In this document: positions 13,501 to 27,215 of the stretch, one piece after another
Layout of the letters: the number at the start of each line of letters is the position of its first letter
Position numbering within the stretch: the first letter of the stretch is position 1
From: Plectrocnemia conspersa
Lineage: Eukaryota; Arthropoda; Insecta; Trichoptera; Polycentropodidae
Length of the DNA stretch: 64,000 bases
Direction of reading: 5' to 3'
Assembly (NCBI GenBank): GCA_009617715.1
Contig: VTFK01000243.1
Location: 372,001 to 436,000, forward strand
The notes under the pieces: generated by a model
The model's input: only the letters and a program-made list of their open reading frames with translations
Database searches by the model: none
Told to the model about the DNA's origin: nothing
Translations under genes and position numbers: made by a program

Positions 13501-13630
13501 AATTCATAGAATTATTTATTTTTTAATCTGACCACTGATCCAGTGAATCACGTGTAAATTTTAAAGAGCAAAAAGTTAATTGAAAATAAAATAATAAAAC
13601 CGTTCAGATATCGTATCAAATTATCGTGCA
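10570..13630. other. AT-rich intronic sequence, nothing recognised
   Basis: Poly-A/T runs and short AT repeats only. The plus-strand ORF at 12702-12890 is hydrophobic AT-rich chance sequence. Confidence 0.5.
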
Positions 13631-13639
13631 GTATAAACA

Positions 13640-13880
13640 TTTAATTTTGAGCATCGTAATAACAACAGGACCGGAATTACGCGGCCCATAATATACGCAA
13701 TTTGATGCCGGTTAAAGGCATCTTAAACACGGCCATCTTGTCAATTTTATCGACGGTGTTAAGCTTAATGCAATTTTATATAATCGCCCGAGGCTGTTGC
13801 CCAATGTGCCGCGACGGGCAAGGTTAAGTTAAACGTCAATGAAAGTCGCGGACGCCGACTGTTTCAATTGGTTAATTAAT
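13640..13880. promoter_or_regulatory. GC-rich unique island
   Basis: Contains ACGCGGCCCATAATATACGC, AACACGGCCATCTTGTC and GCCGCGACGGGCAAGG in an AT-rich setting, with frequent stops in all frames, so not coding. CGGCCATCTTG resembles a Pho/YY1 site. Candidate conserved noncoding element. Confidence 0.3.
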
Positions 13881-13889
13881 ACGTACACA

Positions 13890-16250
13890 TATATAAAACA
13901 ATTAATGTGAGTTAAAAAAACGCCTATTGATTTTGGGATATATTTAAGATATTTTTAATTGCTGCAAAGCTCGGTTCTAAATTGTTTATAATGTTCATTT
14001 TTTTAAATCACTGTATTATGTGTATATCATAAATATAGATACTTATTAATAAAATTAAATCTATAAAATTCTCAACAAATAGAAAACCATAATTTTGTAT
14101 TTTTCTCTTAATTCGTTTTAAATAATTCTTAAGCAGAAACACTGACTTAATTTTTATTTTTATTAAGCCTTTATATTCTTAATATAATAAACGTTTAAAA
14201 AATTATTTTAAGCTATTTAGAGTAATCTATATAATATTTTCGACTCCTGCTTTAAATAAATTTAGACATTTTTGTTTACATAATAATAAAAAAAAATTCA
14301 ACAATATATTTTTGTTGTGCTCTACCATTTAATAGATCTTTAGCTTAAATTTATTAACGTTTAATTAGCTTGTTTGTTAAATACTAATATGTATTATACT
14401 TTAAAAATATTTTTGTTAAATAAAATTGAATTTTTTAGTAAATTTAAACTTTACTAATTGAAAATTATAAAGATAAATACTATTAGGTAATCTATGTATA
14501 TTATGCTATTGGTGCTTACAGTTTTGTGACATTAAAAAAATACTAAAGCTCTTGTTTAATTACATTGACATGATTAAAATATTATGTTCATTGGTATAAA
14601 ACAATTATTGCTTTTTTTTAACAATGAATATTTTTTAATAGATAATATTTTTAAATTAATAAAAAAAAATTAATTAATTATTTTTTTCAAGTTTTTCTAC
14701 TGGATAATAAAAAAAGAGTACTTGAATAAAAAGATTATATACTTATAAATAAAAACTATGTGAAATATAATAATTATAAAATAAAAATACAATATTTTTG
14801 TATCAAACTATAAACTCTGAAATTTGTCTCTTCTCCGTTTATTTTTAGCAAAAATCGATTCAGCGAGCATGTTACGTGAAAAAAACACGAAGCTTGAATA
14901 AGTTTAAAGATTATGACGTGATTCGTATTCGTAAACAATATGATTCATTCAAAGAAATCACAATGAAACGAAATATGAAAACTCTTGCCTATTACATGAA
15001 AGCTATTATTTGCCGATGAAATGCATTTTATTTCAAAATTATATTGTGACATAATTTCATAGTACACAATTTAAATAGTCAATTAAATATATTATTTAAG
15101 TGACTTTAATGCAAAAGCGCATATTTCTAGTACATATGTTTTGTATACATTTCAACTCTCTTCAAAATTATTAATAAATCACAAAAACATATTATTTAAG
15201 AGACAGTGAAAGATTTGTATTCACCTGGAGCATTGAATTCATTTTTCACTTGACACTGTGAGAAAAAGCGTGGCTTAAAGAGCTGTTTATTACATTTAAA
15301 ATAAAATTTAAGCTACATTTTTAGAGGGCATTAAGTCATAAAATTTAGTTGACGATAATCGATACTCAATTATCCGATTTTTTACACGTTTTTAATTCAG
15401 GTCCCTTTCGTTAATTTCGTCGATAAACTGTAATGAATACTGTATTGCAACTTGACATTGAATAGTGTATTTTTTGATCGCAGCAGAGACAAGGTCGTAA
15501 TTTTTTTTTAGTATATTTATTACGAAGTCCGTCTTATGGACCGGTTGATCGACTGTGCGTGACACACTTATGCGAATTTTTAAAACATGTGCATGAGTAC
15601 ATTATGCTCGTTAACCGTATTATATCATATACATGGAAATATGTCACAACCGAGCGATTAAAAATAATTTAATTTCTATTCAACTTAACCTTTATAACCT
15701 TCCGGAGAGTCCAGCGTTAGATAAGTTCAAAGAGAAAATTAATTTCGAAAATCACGAACAAAGAATAAAATTCATTCTATTATCTTCTTCCTCCATTAGT
15801 AAAATAGTAAGTTTAATTTTCGCTATAGGTTGCGCTTATGTAAACTTTCAGTTAAAACTGCGTGTTATGAAATAAATATTAGAAAAAATGTCTTTAAAAC
15901 ACGCAACTGATTGGTTGCGATTATGCGAAGTTGTTTTTGGCGTAATTAGTGTTTTTTTTTTATTATTGAGAAAGTCCGGAAATTAGAGGAAAAGTTCATT
16001 ACGACTATTATGCTAAAGGATGCATATTACTTTTAAAATAATTAAAAATAGTAAAGCAACAATTTTTTTGTTATATAAGGCCGATTATAATTATATACAA
16101 TGTAAAAAATGTTATACTATTTAGTTTGCAACTTATTTTTATATTTTTGTTACTGATTAAATTGCTAATAAATAAACTAGTTATTTTTATATTAATTACT
16201 ATGCATTGAATATATAATAGTTTAAAAGGTAATAAAAATAGTTAATGTTA
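13890..16250. other. AT-rich intronic sequence, nothing recognised
   Basis: No protein similarity or repeat ends seen. 15633-15875 holds an 80-codon plus-strand ORF of unremarkable AT-driven composition (Lys/Ile/Asn-rich), judged chance. Confidence 0.45.
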
Positions 16251-16254
16251 TATT

Positions 16255-16560
16255 TGAGACACCAGACAGAAATCAACGTCAATTAATTAGTGACATCTAT
16301 TTAATTCATAATAAATTAATAATACAGGGAACAATCAATAAATGTCACTTTAAAATTGACCTAACTCATTCCGCTAAGATATTGCTCCGCGAGATAAGGA
16401 AAATCTAAAAAAACCTTTTCTGTGATGATCGATCAGAACGTTAATTATTTCCAATTTTCTAGACACGATGCAAATTATTAAACACTAGAGTTCATGTGGG
16501 ATTCGAACACAGATCTTTTAGGTATTAGTACCTGACGTATACCACTGACTTATTGTAAAG
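16255..16560 (-). repeat. tRNA-derived SINE, copy 2
   Basis: On the minus strand it begins with a tRNA-like head: an A-box-like GTCAGTGGTATACGTCAGG, then the B box GTTCGAATCCC about 30 nt on. A body follows with TGATCGATCATCACAG and the GGTTTTTTTAGATTTTCC core, and the tail contains GTGACATTTATTGATTG-like sequence. It is homologous along its length to the copy at 61.0-61.4 kb and to the palindromic copy at 1.4-1.7 kb. A pol III origin is inferred from the two boxes. Confidence 0.7.
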
Positions 16561-17019
16561 CAGCAGAGAAATGATTTGTTAGGATTATAGTATTTTTAAG
16601 GTGTTTTCGTTGTTACAACAATGCTTAGATAAATAATATAAATTCATGTTTTTTTTACAGTCTGTTCCTATAAATCTTATCAAAATCTCTAGCATAGAAA
16701 ACAAATAAGATGACTTAATACTATAATCATTATTTCTTACATGTTTAATATTTTTATTAATTTATCTATAATATATTTATATAACTTTTTTCTAAAATTT
16801 ATACTGTAGAAAATATGTTTTGTTATATATATATTCACAAAATATAATATGAGCGAAACACCAAATTATTACTAATTTATTTAATTATATTGCAATAGAA
16901 AAATTGCTAAATTTCTCTTTATATATGAAATCAATTTAATCCATGATAACAGTATTCGGATCAACTATGACCTTGTCGTTTCAGTCGCAATTTATCCTAG
17001 CATGACTAATATATTGCGT

Positions 17020-17780
17020 TACATTATAACAATCTCGGCGAAATTATCAATTTTACAACGCAATTACGTCTATGTGAAACCTCAAAAAAATTACTATATA
17101 ACATAATGGTTGGTTTATAAATAAATTGATTTCGACTACAGCCTGCCTTCGTTGAATTATACACAATCCGACAATTTTGTGTTGTGTAATTCAATTTGCA
17201 AACTTTCATTCCCAATTGTGGCATTTTCAGAATCATTTCGCAAAGAGTCGTCTCCCAAAGACAACATTATCTCACCATTTGCGGCTCAATGTCATCGAAT
17301 GGGATTAATTGTTTTTCTTTTTAATCTCAGTCACTGTTTGTCCAACACTCGACGCCGGATTATGAACCAATAATCACTCAAAGTGATAATTGGTGTCGAA
17401 TCAGTTAACACGCGTTGTTGAACTAGTTAATTTTAACTATAGTCCTATATTTGATTTAGTGCCACGGTCACGTTTTTGCCTCACATGTTGTTTATGAAGT
17501 TTTGCTCCAAAGATGAGTCTTCCGATTCGGTCCATCCCTGACTCGAATTTCGCAACTTGGGCAGCTTGCTAAACCGATAATTGTTGTCGTCGGAAGGTAA
17601 TGGCGAAAAAAACACAAAAGGCAAAATCGGCAGGTCGTTGGGGTTTATTTGGTTGTCGATCATTAACAAAAATCGGCTATTTCGAAAAACCAAGGTGATT
17701 AACGATTTTTTCCCAGCCGATATTCGCAACGTTGCGAAAAAAACAAAACCGCAAACCGTTTAGAAGACGCCGAGTATGAG
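17020..17780. promoter_or_regulatory. GC-richer island with overlapping ORFs on both strands
   Basis: Four short ORFs overlap here on both strands (minus 17024-17236 and 17481-17729; plus 17152-17373 and 17581-17763). None shows a recognisable domain or clear splice context. The parallel openness of both strands reflects composition. Treated as a candidate intronic regulatory block, not a gene. Confidence 0.2.
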
Positions 17781-18290
17781 AATGACCTTAAATTAATTCC
17801 TTTCTAGTTCAGCTATTAAGTTGTCGTCAATTTTTTGCTCATCTTACTGGTTTTGGATAGGGAAGAATGACAAGCTTATGCTTTTGAATTGACGGCCGTG
17901 TGAATCAAATAGGAGAATTTTAAACGTAATTGAAATAACTCGAAAATTTCACTTAACATTCTTTATACATTCTATAATATGTTTTATGAAAATAAAAAAT
18001 AATAACGTGTCTTCTATATATTTATACAGTCTGGATAAAAAAATAACTAAGGATATAATATAACTTGATATTTCTCTACACAGACAGTAAAAAATATATA
18101 GTACACATTTATAGTCTTATAAATCAAAAGTATAATATATATTGATAAATGAAAACAATGTTTTAAAAAATTTACGTGTCAATTACTCATATTAATTCTG
18201 TTTAGTGATCTGTTTATTTTGTTTAAAAAGTGAAACAGCTTGTTTCTATTTATATTTGGCGTGATTCTGACCAACGCAATGCTATATAAT

Positions 18291-19397
18291 TAGAGTCTCC
18301 AATTCGAGTAATCGAGTACTCGATACTCGAGTATTTTTGTCTATTTTTCAAGAACTTGATAATCGAGTATTTTGAAAATTACTCGATTAATACTCGAAAT
18401 TAAAAAATTTTGAAATCTTTCAGAAACAAAAATAACTTTAACTCGGTCCGTAAAGGTTAACGTCTTGCTTTTATTTGGCGTTTATGCCCGAAGTCCCGAG
18501 TTAGAGCAGTTACTATCAGGTATAATTTTTTCATAGTTCCATAGTTCCGATCGTCGGCTATGTTAGTGGGTACGACGGAGAAATTTCTTTTGTGTTTTCT
18601 GTTCGACAGTCCCGACTTATCTAATTTATGGCAATGAACAATATGAAATATCAACAAAAAAATTTTTTTAGGTTTTATGACTATGGAGTTGTAGCGTAAA
18701 GTGTTGTAAATTGTTTATACTGATCCCTCAGCTTAAAATATAAATCAAAACAATTGTGTGTTTTAAAGGCATTTAAAGTAAAGTCAGTTCTTTGCAAACC
18801 GTTTAGCTCTAGAGTGAAAGGGATTCACCCAAATACATCTTCGAAGGATATAGATTTAAATTCTTCGCATTAATCAGAAGGTGTAGAATATTGTCTATTG
18901 TTAAGAAAAAAAATCTATTCAAGAAGAATTACAAAATGCTATTTTGTCAATAGTCGAAGGAAATAAAAGAAAAGCAGAGAAGGGAATGAAAGAAGAGAAC
19001 ATAAAAAGAGAGTTCAAAAAATTTTATATCTATAAAAAGCGAACAGATATAAATTAGAAGCCTTATCCAACGCGTTAATGACAATAAGACCAACATCAAC
19101 AGCAACGGAAAGGGTTTTTTCCATAACGGGAATAATAAAACCAAAGGTTAGCAGTAATATTAAATTCGAGGCACTTTTTGCATTATTGTTTTTAAAAAGT
19201 ATGTTCGTGAAGTTAAAATAATTGTAAAAATTAACATATTAAGTGTTTTATTTATTTATTTATATGTGCACGAATTTGAATAATAGCTATTTTTGGTACA
19301 TTTGGTAAATACTCGAAAGTACTCGAGTACTCGAGTATTTTAAAATTTTAATATTCGATACTCGAGTAGTTGATGGTTCGAGTAATTGGAGACTCTA
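18291..19397 (+). mobile_element. Non-autonomous hAT transposon with perfect 8-bp target duplication
   Basis: The ends are TAGAGTCTCCAATT... and ...AATTGGAGACTCTA, an inverted pair that continues inward with repeated ACTCGAGTA motifs. The element is flanked on both sides by TATATAAT (18283-18290 and 19398-19405), an exact 8-bp target-site duplication as hAT elements make. Total length 1107 bp. Inside is the C-terminal dimerisation part of a hAT transposase (next entry). The subterminal CTCGAGTA repeats at both ends may be transposase-binding sites (inference). The catalytic core is missing, so it could move only in trans. Confidence 0.92.
19051..19221 (+). pseudogene. hAT transposase C-terminal dimerisation-domain remnant
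   Basis: 56 codons to a TAA stop, reading KLEALSNALMTIRPTSTATE, then RVFSITG and FEALFALLFLKSMF. This is the hAT C-terminal hallmark (L..L..I.PTS...ERVFS..G ... K.......ALLFLK). Another frame just upstream carries charged sequence ending EFKKFYIYKKRTD, which fits the preceding part of the same domain after a frameshift near 19045. The DDE catalytic region and BED zinc finger are absent. A remnant, not an active gene. Confidence 0.88.
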
Positions 19398-19409
19398 TAT
19401 ATAATACAC

Positions 19410-21870
19410 GTATGTAAAATAAGTAAACATTGTCAACAAATAACTAAGCTAATATTTATTAGAAAGTTATTAAAATAATAGGTAATTTAAAGGCTGCTGG
19501 AATCAATGAAATTGATCACAGGCTTAGTAAATAGATTTACTTATATAAAATCAATTACAAAAAAATAATCAAGTAATATTTTATGCAGATATTTTGCAAA
19601 TAATGGAGATTAAAAGGTTATTACATGAATTGGATGTGGAGTATGTACCAAGACTTGAGTTGCTCTTTAGAAAAAATTGACTAACGAAAAAAATTAAGTC
19701 CATTTATATGCGAAATGAGAAGATGCTGCCAAAGTTAATATATAAATTATTTCTATTTATAATTAATTAAAGCATTATAATGTCATGTATTAAAAACAAA
19801 AACAAAAAGGAATTGTCATTTATGATGCAGAAAATAGTGAAATGCTATCCGGGATTTGATTTTTAACTTAACTATTCCACAATTGTATGTTTTAATGTAA
19901 AATACGATATATTAATAATAAATATAATACTTGATTGAAATACGCATGTATTTTTTTTAAATTTTACTAGAAATCTGACGTAATTTTTTTTATTTTACGT
20001 TTTATTTATTAAATATTGGCAATACAGTTTAGTCAAACATTGATATTTAATGATTGTTAAATTATTCCTTGTAAAATAGTTGCTAAATAATTTTACTATT
20101 TATTTCTCGACTATTTTAAAAAATAAAGAAAGAAGAGTTTTATAAGAATAATAAGTCAATATGTGAAAGTGATAGATTAAGGAAAATCCAGTAAAAAAAT
20201 AACATAAAAATAAAACATTAAAAAAGGTAGTTTTAAAATTTAAAACATTAAGGAAAAACCCCATATTTCTATAATTTGTCTCTAAAAATGTCCTCAATAA
20301 AAAATCAATTGTTAATCAATGGTTAATCTCTAAAATCTATTATACGGAACGTATATATTCACAGTTAACTGAAATGCTTAAAGCTATTAGTACATAACGT
20401 AAAATTAAAACTTATGGTTAATAATTAATAAAATATTTGTGTAATTCTTCTGCATTTAAAAAAATGAGCACACCATTTTTCCTAAAATTTACATCGAAAA
20501 ATATCCTTGAAACATATTTTTGTTTTGACTATATTTGAGACTGAAAAAACAACTGGTCCAATATAAAGATAGTAAAATATATGTGAATTTTCACGAAGCC
20601 CAATTTTAATGAAAATTTGGATCTGAAAATGTCTTAATTTTTTGTGTTTGACTATAAACACATTATATCTAACGTAGACTCAGGTTAATATCTGTTGAAA
20701 GATTTAGGTAATTCGAAAACATTTAAAATGTAAATACTAAAATACTCTTATAATTTTCAGAATGACGTTGATACTTATGGTTTACATCTAGTGAAAGAAA
20801 TATAAATCCTTAGATACTCAAAAAAAAAAACTATTTTTTTTTAATTTTCTCGATGATAAATTGTGATAAATTATATAATAATATTTAGCTCTGAACTAAA
20901 TATCGACACTTGAATTGGGCTTAAGAGGCAATTGAAAAGTAATTGATTGTAAGATATTTTTAATCATTCGTTTTATGTTATTTTTTTCCGATAAACTACA
21001 ATACTGCTCCTGTTAGAGTTAATCTTCAAACTGATTCTAGGTATGGCAAAACGCGGTATAATGATGTCGTCAAATGAAAGCATGAAATATTGAGGTTACA
21101 GAAAAGAGTTGTAAGCTATCAGATGAACTTGATAAATTAACTTTATGATCAATATTAAAAAGCATCTATAGAATTATTTATGAAAATAGCAAAAACGCGC
21201 GTTGGCGTTGGAATAAAAAAAACTCGTCTAAGATTCATTGTGACTAATGTTAAAATATAATAAAGTGGTGTTCTTTGGTTACAATAAATCAATCTAAAAA
21301 TGGTTATTTTTCGAATATCTCTCGTATCACATATACAACATTTGAGAAACCCTAGTCAACGCATTGGCTTTGTCACAATATGTTTGGATGAGTCTAGGTT
21401 TTTATCAATGTTGTATAATAATAGTCAAAGTATTTTTATAAAATAAATATAAAAGTCTATTTTTTTTCCCAAATTAATTTTTATTGAATCTTAATGAAGT
21501 TAAGTTTAAAGCATTAATCATCCAGAATTCAGTAACAAAATGATATAATTTTTATTTATATGTCTATACATATTATAATATTATTTTCTTGACATGATAC
21601 TTTTTATAATAACCCGCCTTAATTTTTATTTTTTATATAAATTATTTAGCTTCTTACAATATTATATATATTCTTATTAATGAATACATACAAAAAGTAT
21701 TTGATTATAAATAAATATTATAAATAAAATAAAAAAATTAAAACGATTTTTTATATACTTTAAAATATTGGTTGTGTTTCAATTATCGTCTTTGACAATT
21801 TTTATTTTATCAAAAACGAGGCAAATTGTGCAAGATTTGTGGATGCGCTTAGAATAACAATGATAAAAAC
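19410..21870. other. AT-rich intronic sequence, nothing recognised
   Basis: Only AT-rich chance ORFs (for example minus 20100-20297, Phe/Leu-rich). No repeat boundaries noted. Confidence 0.45.
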
Positions 21871-21879
21871 CCATTAAGT

Positions 21880-22220
21880 TATGATTATGAAAATAAGATA
21901 GTGGAGGCTATTTCGGTTCTGTCAACACACATGACCCAGAAGCGGGTCTCAAGAGTGGAAACGGTTATTGTGCAATATGGCTACCGGCGATCTAAACGAC
22001 AGGGTAGACGAGCAGACAGGATTGGGAGCTCTGAAACAAAAAAATAAACACATATGGCGTAGTGATGATACCGTTACTGTATACGATTTGAGAGCAAATT
22101 CAAATGCACCGTTCCCTAGCCGGTTCTACGGCCGAGATACCAACCCGGATGAACTTTTTACCTCTTGACCACTTTAAACGACTGCCAACGAACTTGACAT
22201 TCGAGTAACGTCAGGACGAA
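21880..22220. promoter_or_regulatory. GC-richer island with a 66-codon ORF
   Basis: The plus ORF 21968-22168 has balanced composition (TGDLNDRVDEQTGLGALKQK) but no recognised domain, no convincing splice sites and no promoter signal. It could be a decayed gene piece or a conserved noncoding element. Not called as a gene. Confidence 0.2.
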
Positions 22221-22744
22221 AGAGGAAACGTTGCCTTTCTCCTAAAATATTATAATGCAAGGTGTCATAACTATTGAGAAAAAAATAGAAACTAGAACGT
22301 TCATGACGAATCTCATATTGGCGTACAGTCTCGTTTTAGCATTTGGAATATTCATAACGAATTGAAAGAGCATTTTCTCTCGAGTTTGTAGGAGTAAAGT
22401 GCCAATAAAATTTCGAACGTAAAAAATATCGAAGTCACGGTCCTTTTTTTGTTGTTGAACTTATTGATATACCAATCGGTTATAAACATGACGTTATCAA
22501 ATTATATGTTAAAGATAATGAATGACGATCTTGTCAAGGTGCATCTTGATTTGTATATTTATAAAATTAAATTAAGAAAAGAAAATATTGTGTAATGTAA
22601 TAATGAAATAAATATTAATAAAATAAATTTATAAAATAAAAATATTGCGCATAGTTCGATAAATTTGATTTATCGAGCTTTTTATAAAAAAAAGCTCTCA
22701 ATTAAAAGTTCATGAATTATGTAAGTCTATAATAATTTCGCTAT

Positions 22745-22769
22745 TTATATACATATATATATATATATT

Positions 22770-22808
<39 letters not shown>

Positions 22809-22836
22809 CATATATATATATATATTTTCTATATAA
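22745..22836. repeat. AT microsatellite with an internal duplication
   Basis: A long (TA)n tract in which the unit TTTATATACATATATATA...TTTTCTATATA occurs twice in tandem (about 22745-22779 and 22800-22835). The minus-strand ORF over it (Ile/Tyr repeats) is an artefact of the microsatellite. Confidence 0.85.
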
Positions 22837-22849
22837 AAACAATTAGAGT

Positions 22850-24160
22850 TGCCTATCGTTTTCATCGTAAAACATTTTCGATTTGCATTGCATTTTACCG
22901 TTATCAGAGCCATCTATGCAACGGCACAAGGTGAATAATAATAGAGTAGCAATACTGTTGTCGATGCGTTTACAATAATGACAACATAACACAGATATGT
23001 AAGTATTAAAATGTTTATTTTAAAACTGTATTTAAATGATTTATTAAATAGAAAAAATCATAACCACAAAAAATCTGTAAATATTTTTTTAAATTAAATT
23101 TACTGAATTATTAGTAATAAAAATAGATACAAATAATAATAAGTCCTAATCTACATTTTATTTGCCTTAATTTTCTCTAAATTTTTTATTTTTTAAATTA
23201 ATATTTTTCCTTGAACATTATGTATTTATTTACATATTTTTTAATTTTCCTGTTTATGCTTAATACAAATATTATGAAGTAAACAAATTATGCTTCAAAT
23301 ACTAAATCGTTGACATAACAACATTTTTCTTAAAATCTTACCAAACCAAAAATATAATTAATTACTTTCCTGATTTTAACAATGTTACATAAAAGTAAAT
23401 AGTAAACTGTTTTTTATTACATAAAATATATAATACATTTAATTGAATTTATAGCTAATTTATCTATGTAATATAATCATTGCTGCATTGAATATGTTGC
23501 TTTCTTTTATGCATTCTTGGATTTCTGGAGCACTATGCCACATATTTAATACATGTATCGTCTAAAATCAATATTTATGGTTTCTCTATTATACATGCAT
23601 AAATAAAACATATTGCTTTTAAAAATCGCCAATATAGACAAGTTAAATTAACTAATCAGACAATATTAAATGTTCTAAAAGTCGCATAAATTGATTCAGA
23701 GATTGAGTTAATTATATTGTATAATTAAACTACATATTTGAAGTAAGTTTGAGCAAGTTTTTAAGCGGATTCCAAATTCAATCAGCATATAAAAAATGTA
23801 AGACTTGAAAGATGTTTGGATTTGTTCTCTGATATTATCACTAAATACATTTCTTGCCTGGTTGCAAAATAATTAAACCGACTCTTACAATTGAGAAAGT
23901 TTAATAAAGATTTCTCATTTATTTCTAAACGTTGCAACGGGATAAACACAATCAACAAATTATATTTTTAGGTTTTTATTCCTTATTGTTCCAATTATCA
24001 TTTTTAGGAACACAAGCATTAGATAAATTACTGATGAGCAAAGTCTGGACTTTTATTTTTTTTTGTATAAGATATATTTATGTATCTGTGTTTATTGGTG
24101 TAGTGAGTCAGTAAGACAACAGCCACTGTTTGTCACTTAACTAATTAAGGTAACTAAATT
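22850..24160. other. AT-rich intronic sequence, nothing recognised
   Basis: No coding or repeat signal. The plus ORF at 23932-24114 is Phe/Leu/Ile-rich chance sequence. Confidence 0.45.
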
Positions 24161-24169
24161 TAACTGAGG

Positions 24170-24640
24170 TTTAACGCAACATGGCGTCATCGAGGGGCGC
24201 GATTGTCGCCAGATTCCCACGCGAAACGTGACGAAACGCAATTGACACGATTTTGCGACGAAAAACTCTACACAACACCGCCGAGATTTGACATTCTCGT
24301 AGTTAGGCAACCTGCTCAGAAGACTGATTAGAATTTAGCGTCGACAACATATGGATGAACTTGCGAGATCGATCGGTTAACTGTGCGAAAGTTTGCTCGT
24401 AGAAACTTAATTGTCGAAGCGAATCAAGACCGCGGCGAATGGCGACCGTAACACTTTCTTACATGCGAAAATTTAAAAACAAACACATATCGGATGTAGA
24501 TACTACAAACGTCAAGTGTCGTTAATTTCACCCGGTTACGTTAGAGGTCAAAATTGATTTTGCGTATACCACATGTCGATGTTTATCTTTACGTGTTCGA
24601 GTGTACGTGCGATATGGTGATCAGATTTTCATATGTGTAC
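24170..24640. promoter_or_regulatory. Large GC/CpG-rich island, candidate regulatory element
   Basis: About 470 bp, one of the strongest composition breaks in the window (GTCATCGAGGGGCGCGATTG, AACACCGCCGAGATTTG, CAAGACCGCGGCGAATGG). Stops occur in all frames, so it is not coding. It lies mid-intron of the proposed aquaporin gene. Confidence 0.3.
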
Positions 24641-24649
24641 TTTTTAAAT

Positions 24650-26570
24650 TTAATTAAACCACTTTTTACATTTCGACATAAGCGTATATAAATATTTGAG
24701 AATTACTTAATATTTATTTTGAGCTTTATATGCTAAATTTATACTTTTTTTATGTAATATCATATTGCAGTTGAGACGTCTAGAATCAATATCAGATATG
24801 TCACATTTATTTACTATTAAGTGAAATATATTAAAAAAACTACTATTACAAGTAAATTAATATAAGTATGTATTGTGTAATATATTTAAATATAATATGT
24901 ATGATATTTTGATTTTTGCCCAAAAAATATTTTAAAAACATTTTATTTTTCGATTAAACTATATTTAACTTTATTTATTTTTCTCGTTGTATTTAGTGAG
25001 CTTGTGTTCGATTTTATTGAATATATTCATCAGAGCTACTATTGACATAGTAACTAAAAAAAATCTAACAAGACCGTTTCAAAAACTGAAGTTGGTTAAC
25101 TTTCGAAAAAGTAGCTCATGACAAACTCTGTCAAATGAAACAACCTGTATTTTAGAATTAAGGAATTTTATCACCGAAGTTAGTGACAGTGGAACGATGC
25201 AGATGAACCCCATGTTGTTGGTAAACTAGCGTTTGCCGACAGTGATCTTAGATATATCTGTGAAAAATTATATCAAAGAATTTATCAGATGCCGATGAAA
25301 TAGCGACTGGTCGTAAGTTTTCAACACACGATTTATCTTTCTTGTGGATCAAAGTGATTTTTGTACATATCCACAAATTAGGAAACGATTAAGTTTTTAG
25401 CGACAAATTGAGAATCAATCGAAATGGAGCAAGGATAATTACACGACTGCCATTCAATACAAAGTTAGGAATAAAGTCTGGTCCTGTGGAACTAAAGCTT
25501 CTAGAAACAGTATTTCATTTCTAAAATATCAATTTTATTCATGGCTAAAATGGACGACCTACTAGATCGTGATGTCAGATTTTTATATTTACTCCCGAAT
25601 GTATTTTCTATAGAGTTTTAATTATCAAACTGTTAAGTGACATTTGACACATATCTTTTGTATATATTATATATAAGAATGAAGCTAATTACAAGACTTA
25701 TTCAATTACAATGTAAACAACCAAAACTGTTAAATAATTGCTGATCTTTAATCAGTCATTTTTAATTGAATGGAATAATATAACTGTTCTTAAAATATGT
25801 CAGTCTTTGAAGCTGTTTAAATAAAAAAAATGCTTTTCACAAGAGGCAACGATTTTTTTAGATTTAAAGTAATAGGAATTAAGTAAAACCATCATAACAA
25901 ATATTGAGCCATTGAATAACGTGCTCCTAAAAAAATATCAAATACATCTATATGATTGATTATTTATTTGAAAACATACTTATAATGTTGGAAGCAAACG
26001 TACATATTGTATTTAGTTAGTGCTAGATATGGGAGAGAGTATTTGTGATATTGTAAAGCGAAAGCTCTCATACGTGCAACAACTTATATAGTAAAAATAT
26101 GTTGGTAATTAGGGTAAAATTGTGTATTGTAATCACAAATGGCGTTACGTGTTTATATTTTATGTTAGTAAAATTGCATCAAAGTGTTTTATAGTGGTCA
26201 TCATTGTGCAATTTCCTTGGTTTTTGCAAAAAAAGTGAAACGTTAGATATGGCTTTCTTTTCATGTAACCATGAGCACTAATGCATTCATAAGTTGAATA
26301 AAATTATGTAAAAATTTCATTTCATTAAATAAAAAAATATTTAATTATTTTATAATGTATCTATAAATCATAAATTGTGTAGTTGTTCACCCAATTACTT
26401 AAGTTGATATAGTGAACGAGTTCACTTGTATCTATGCATTAATAATTGATATATGTAACGTTAACTACTTGATATGATAAATATGTTTTTACATAACTAT
26501 AATATAAAATTGCATTTAAATATTATTGCATATTGCAATTACTTAATACTGTGCTTGTATTTATTATAAA
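24650..26570. other. Noncoding; 25060-25560 less AT-rich
   Basis: 25060-25560 looks unique and less AT-rich (for example CGTTTGCCGACAGTGATC) but has stops in every frame and no recognised product. Possibly very decayed transposon DNA. The rest is AT-rich. Confidence 0.35.
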
Positions 26571-26579
26571 ATTGATTAT

Positions 26580-26920
26580 TATAATTAAGCAACAAGTCTC
26601 ATTGACGAACAAAGCCATCTTCGTCTCTTTTGTCTGATAAATATCAATCCACATACAAACACTGAGTGACGCAACTCTATTAACAAGCCTACCCTTTGTG
26701 ATCCAAAGGCACACAAGACGCCGCTCCATTTGTCAAGTGTCTCCAGTGGTTGTTGTTATATTCTAGACTTATGTAACGTAACGAGGATTGCGCAACGCTC
26801 CTCTTCTTATTTAATAACAAATTGATTTGGAAGTAACAATGCAGGCAAGAGTCGGTGTTCCTTTTGCACGCGAAGATCATCATCGGAGCCTTTCACCGGC
26901 GGCCTTTTTGTTTCGCGAAT
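26580..26920. promoter_or_regulatory. GC-richer island
   Basis: Two overlapping minus-strand ORFs (68 and 64 codons) in different frames, no recognised domain. Candidate intronic regulatory block. Confidence 0.2.
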
Positions 26921-27215
26921 ATCACATGCGCAACATTAACATAATCGGTTGGAAAATTTACGTAATTTATTAATAAAAATAGTTTTAAAATGGCGTGATG
27001 ATCGATTTAGTTTGTTTATGATATATTGTATGACACGCACGATAGTGCTATTTCTATTCGCGCACTAATAAATATTCATCGAATGTTACGAACAAATTTT
27101 ATCGTTGTCTTAATGACTCGATAGTTGCATTTATCTTTATAAAAATATATTAATAAAAATACTTATTTTAAAATAAATATTACATAAATGCTAACAAAAA
27201 ATAGCAGGAGCTGGG

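Noticed and set aside
22710..22913. Minus ORF of Ile/Tyr repeats
   Set aside because: Pure translation of an AT microsatellite.
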